Positions 5,953 through 8,319 of a stretch of 8,319 nucleotides of DNA are shown here, one piece after another. Origin of the DNA: an uncultured Clostridia bacterium (GTDB lineage Bacteria > Bacillota > Clostridia > Oscillospirales > CAG-272); NCBI GenBank assembly GCA_904502055.1, contig CAJGDZ010000074.1:1-8319 (forward strand), in the 5' to 3' direction. The position numbers were made by a program, and so were the translations under genes. The notes below the pieces were generated by a model. The model ran no database searches. It saw only the letters and a list, made by a program, of their open reading frames with translations, and was not told where the DNA came from. Position 1 is the stretch's first letter; every line of letters begins with the position of its first letter.

Positions 5953-5991
5953 GGTCATAACGAAAACCAAACGGAGGAATGCGTTATGACC
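5953..5991 (+). promoter_or_regulatory. Inverted repeat bracketing the ribosome site and start codon
   Basis: GGTCATAACG (5953-5962) and its exact reverse complement CGTTATGACC (5982-5991) are separated by 19 bases holding the GGAGG ribosome site (5973-5977). The right arm contains the start codon 5986-5988, and the left arm directly abuts the -10 box. Arm centres are 29 bp apart, close to three DNA helical turns, so a dimeric or looping repressor is possible. An RNA hairpin is less likely for the predicted start near 5959, because only part of the left arm would be transcribed. Confidence 0.5.
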
Positions 5992-8025
5992 CATCCTATG
6001 TCCATCGCTACGTTGTACGTTTCACAAAAGGACGGAAAAGACAGCTATAACGGGCTCTATCGCGAGCCGCGAAATGCGCTTGACGGTCCTTTTTTCAGTA
6101 TAGAGGCGGCGCTTGAACGTGTGCGCGAGATCCGACGCGCCGATTGTCTTCAGCCCATCACCGTCCGCATACTCGACAAGGAATATTTTATGCAAAAAAC
6201 CGTTCGTATCGATGCGGAGCTTTGCAATATTACCGTTGAGCCGTATGCAGAGACTGCTCTCATCGGCGGTGTTCGCGTTGACGGCTTCAAAAGGGATCGC
6301 TTTGGCGGCGTGGAATGCTACTCGGCCGACATACCGATAGCCAAAGAAATGTCCTTCAGCGATTTCTGGATGAACGGCAAGCGCGCCGATCTCACGCGAT
6401 TTCCCGAGGAAGGCACGTTAGACCCGGTTGCGGTCGAAAAGGACGAGCCCGAGCTATTCACACACTCCAAATGGTTTATCGCCAAGGACGAGGACTTTGC
6501 GCGTATCAAGAGCTTCAAGAATCTTAGCGAATGCATCATCAGCTTCCGTCATTACTGGGTCGACGAGCACACGCCGATTGAGGCATTGGAGGAGGACACC
6601 CACAAAATCGTTTTCAAATACCCCTCGGTATTCACGCTGACGCCCGAGATCCGCGCCGCCGCCCTGCACTACTATGTGGAGAACGTGGCTGAGATGTTCG
6701 GCAAGCCCAACCAGTGGTATCTGGATAAGGCGGCGGCCAAGCTGTATTATATGCCGGCCGAGCCAACGACCGCCGACGCGCTTACAGGCTATCTGCCAAC
6801 GATCGAGAAGTTCTTCGAGATCGGCGGCGAGCCGACAAAGCCCGTCAAAAACGTTTGCATCCGCGGCTTTGAGATGGCATACACAAGAGGCGATGCCAAA
6901 TGGGCGGTTGACGACGAGCCGGGGCAGTATTTTGCCTCGTCCATTCAGGCGGTTCACAACGGGCGCGGAAGCGTGGAATTCAAGTACGCGCAATACTGCC
7001 GCATTGAGGATTGCCACATCCACGGCACGGGCATCCACGCGCTGGCGCTTTGGAACGGTTGCCGCTATATTTCGGTGGAAAACAACCATCTGGAGGACCT
7101 TGGTGCAGGCGGAATTCTTATGCACGGCGCTCCCTTTGGCTCATCGGAGGAGGAGACCACGGGTAACAACCGCATCGTAAACAACGTCATTCACAAGGCA
7201 GGGCTTCGCTACAGCGCGGCCTGCGGTGTGCTTCTCACGCACGCCTTCGGAAACCTCATCTCACACAACGATATCTACGATATTTATTATACCGGCATTT
7301 CGTCGGGCTGGGTCTGGGGCTACGAGGACAGCATCTCGCAAAGCAACGTCATCGAATACAACCACATCTACGATCTCGGCAAGGGCAAGCTCTCGGATAT
7401 GGGTGGTGTGTACCTTCTGGGCAAGCAGCAAGGCACCGTGGTGCGCGGCAATCTCGTCCACGACATCAAGGCCTACGATTACGGCGGACGCGGCATCTAC
7501 ACCGACGAGGGCTCCAGCTACGTCACGGTGGAAAACAACGTGGTCTATAACACCACACACGCGCCCTGCCACCAGCATTTCGGCAAGCAAAACACCATTC
7601 GCAATAACATCTTCATCGCGCTGAGCGACACGCCCGTAAAGCTGGGACGAAGCGAGCACCTCACCTCGTGGATCGTGGAAAACAACATTCTCGTCACGGG
7701 CGGCAAGCCCTACTACTCCATTGTCAACCTTCCCGCAGAGGACGGCAAATTCACCTTGGATCCCATCGCCTCGCGCGGCAACCTTCTCTTTGACGTTTCG
7801 GGAAGCGATACCCCTCTTATCAACCTGCGCTGGGACAAGGAGGATCACCATTTTTCCTTTGCAGACACGCTCGCGCGCTTTGATATGGAGGTGGACAGCG
7901 TGGTGGCCGATCCCGAATTTGTCGATTTCACGGCACACGATTTTACCTTAAAGGCAACCTCACCGGCGCTCGCGCTTGGCTTTAAGCCCGTAGATCTCCG
8001 TGACGTTGGCGCCAAAAAAAGATAA
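5986..8025 (+). CDS. Right-handed parallel beta-helix protein, probable glycan-active enzyme
   Basis: A 679-residue protein. It starts at ATG 5986, with GGAGG 8 bases upstream and downstream of the promoter. The N-terminal part has TLYVSQKDGKDSYNG at 9-23, then DGPFFSIEAALERVREIR at 33-50 and ITVEPYAETALIGGVRVDG at 82-100, followed by FWMNGKRADLTRFP at 127-140. This order is typical of secreted-enzyme-like beta-helix families such as GH141. Residues about 290-570 contain beta-helix coils with repeated Asn-rich turns: VENNHLEDLG, RIVNNVIHKAG, NVIEYNHIYDLG, TVVRGNLVHDI and TVENNVVYNTTH. Acidic residues that could be catalytic include Asp471 in SDMGG and Asp507-Glu508 in IYTDEGSS (inference). 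The C-terminus has DPEFVDF and SPALALGF, common in the group. There is no signal peptide, so a cytosolic enzyme acting on imported oligosaccharide is likely. Family assignment to GH141 or similar is tentative. It is followed by a PQ-loop gene in the same unit. Confidence 0.85.
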   Translation: MTHPMSIATLYVSQKDGKDSYNGLYREPRNALDGPFFSIEAALERVREIRRADCLQPITVRILDKEYFMQKTVRIDAELCNITVEPYAETALIGGVRVDGFKRDRFGGVECYSADIPIAKEMSFSDFWMNGKRADLTRFPEEGTLDPVAVEKDEPELFTHSKWFIAKDEDFARIKSFKNLSECIISFRHYWVDEHTPIEALEEDTHKIVFKYPSVFTLTPEIRAAALHYYVENVAEMFGKPNQWYLDKAAAKLYYMPAEPTTADALTGYLPTIEKFFEIGGEPTKPVKNVCIRGFEMAYTRGDAKWAVDDEPGQYFASSIQAVHNGRGSVEFKYAQYCRIEDCHIHGTGIHALALWNGCRYISVENNHLEDLGAGGILMHGAPFGSSEEETTGNNRIVNNVIHKAGLRYSAACGVLLTHAFGNLISHNDIYDIYYTGISSGWVWGYEDSISQSNVIEYNHIYDLGKGKLSDMGGVYLLGKQQGTVVRGNLVHDIKAYDYGGRGIYTDEGSSYVTVENNVVYNTTHAPCHQHFGKQNTIRNNIFIALSDTPVKLGRSEHLTSWIVENNILVTGGKPYYSIVNLPAEDGKFTLDPIASRGNLLFDVSGSDTPLINLRWDKEDHHFSFADTLARFDMEVDSVVADPEFVDFTAHDFTLKATSPALALGFKPVDLRDVGAKKR

Positions 8026-8049
8026 ACACAAACACGAAGGAGAAAACCC

Positions 8050-8319
8050 ATGGCAGAAATCCTGGAAGTCATTATGATCGTAAGCTTTGGTGCGTCCTGG
8101 CCGCTCAACGTGCTCAAATCCTACCGCGCAAGAACCACCAAGGGCAAAAGCCTTGCTTTCCTCTTGCTCATTTTGTTCGGCTACGTGGCGGGCATCACCT
8201 CCAAATTTATCAACGAGGCGTATATGGCCGAATTTGCACAAAAATGGTACGTTGTCTTCTTCTACTGCCTGAACTTTATTATGGTCAGTGTCGACCTGGC
8301 ACTCTACATCCGCAACTAT
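8050..8319 (+). CDS. PQ-loop/SemiSWEET-like small membrane protein, partial at window end
   Basis: The open frame from ATG 8050, with AAGGAG seven bases upstream, runs for 90 residues to the window edge without a stop. It has three hydrophobic segments, near residues 3-20, 35-50 and 66-88. Residues 14-35 (GASWPLNVLKSYRA, then RTTKGKSL) match the first helix and loop of PQ-loop proteins, with PL in place of PQ, as in SemiSWEET half-transporters. Such proteins are about 85-100 residues and dimerise to carry sugars across the membrane, so only a few C-terminal residues are probably missing. It is 24 bases behind the beta-helix gene with no terminator between, so the two are likely co-transcribed. 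A role in moving the enzyme's substrate or product is inference from position. Confidence 0.75.
   Translation, partial: MAEILEVIMIVSFGASWPLNVLKSYRARTTKGKSLAFLLLILFGYVAGITSKFINEAYMAEFAQKWYVVFFYCLNFIMVSVDLALYIRNY

Noticed and set aside
5941..5985. Upstream ATG for the beta-helix gene adding 15 residues
   Set aside because: It lies between the -35 and -10 boxes, so it would not be in the transcript, and it lacks a ribosome site. ATG 5986 has GGAGG at good spacing.
126..5991. The word CGTTATGACC occurs in both tRNA fragments (126-135, 308-317) and in the repeat at the beta-helix start
   Set aside because: In the fragments it is the antisense of the tRNA D-arm. One shared 10-mer with a distant site is too likely to be chance to claim a link.

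Overview
The window looks like chromosomal DNA of an uncultured clostridial Firmicute, probably a gut Oscillospiraceae/Ruminococcaceae-type organism. This is inferred from several things: strong AGGAGG-type ribosome binding sites, consensus SigA promoters (several with an extended TGn -10), compact rho-independent terminators, GC-rich coding regions with AT-rich spacers, a tRNA-Ser(UGA) 5' sequence of clostridial type, and a tiny Cys-rich single-span membrane peptide. No single gene fixes the species.

Layout. Positions 1-426 hold no protein gene. They contain two minus-strand copies, 182 bp apart, of the 5' half of a tRNA-Ser(UGA) gene. The inner copy still has a consensus tRNA-style promoter. 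This looks like a recombination or attachment-site scar. Positions 427-1479 (minus strand) encode a Gfo/Idh/MocA-family sugar oxidoreductase with its own promoter and terminator. A divergent spacer of about 270 bp (1480-1749) separates it from a plus-strand membrane-anchored nucleotide-sugar 4,6-dehydratase of the FlaA1/PglF/CapD type (1750-3678), which is followed by a strong terminator. A separate small unit (3838-3927) encodes a 29-residue Cys-rich membrane microprotein and ends in its own terminator. A clear promoter then drives hisS (4042-5340) and a closely linked DJ-1/PfpI-family gene (5350-5886). The last unit starts from a TTGAAA-17-TATAAT promoter. It encodes a 679-residue right-handed beta-helix protein resembling carbohydrate-active enzymes (5986-8025), followed after 24 bp by a PQ-loop/SemiSWEET-like small membrane protein that runs to the window edge (8050 onward).

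How the parts relate. The window mixes housekeeping genes (hisS, DJ-1) with carbohydrate genes: a sugar oxidoreductase, a nucleotide-sugar dehydratase, and a probable cytosolic glycan-active beta-helix enzyme paired with a candidate sugar carrier. They appear to be several short transcription units rather than one pathway. The most unusual items are the duplicated half-tRNA scar, the microprotein unit, the inverted repeat that brackets the ribosome binding site and start codon of the beta-helix gene, and palindromes overlapping or adjoining the -35 boxes of both divergent promoters at 1480-1749. I did not find a clear new defence system or mobile element with its own recombinase.
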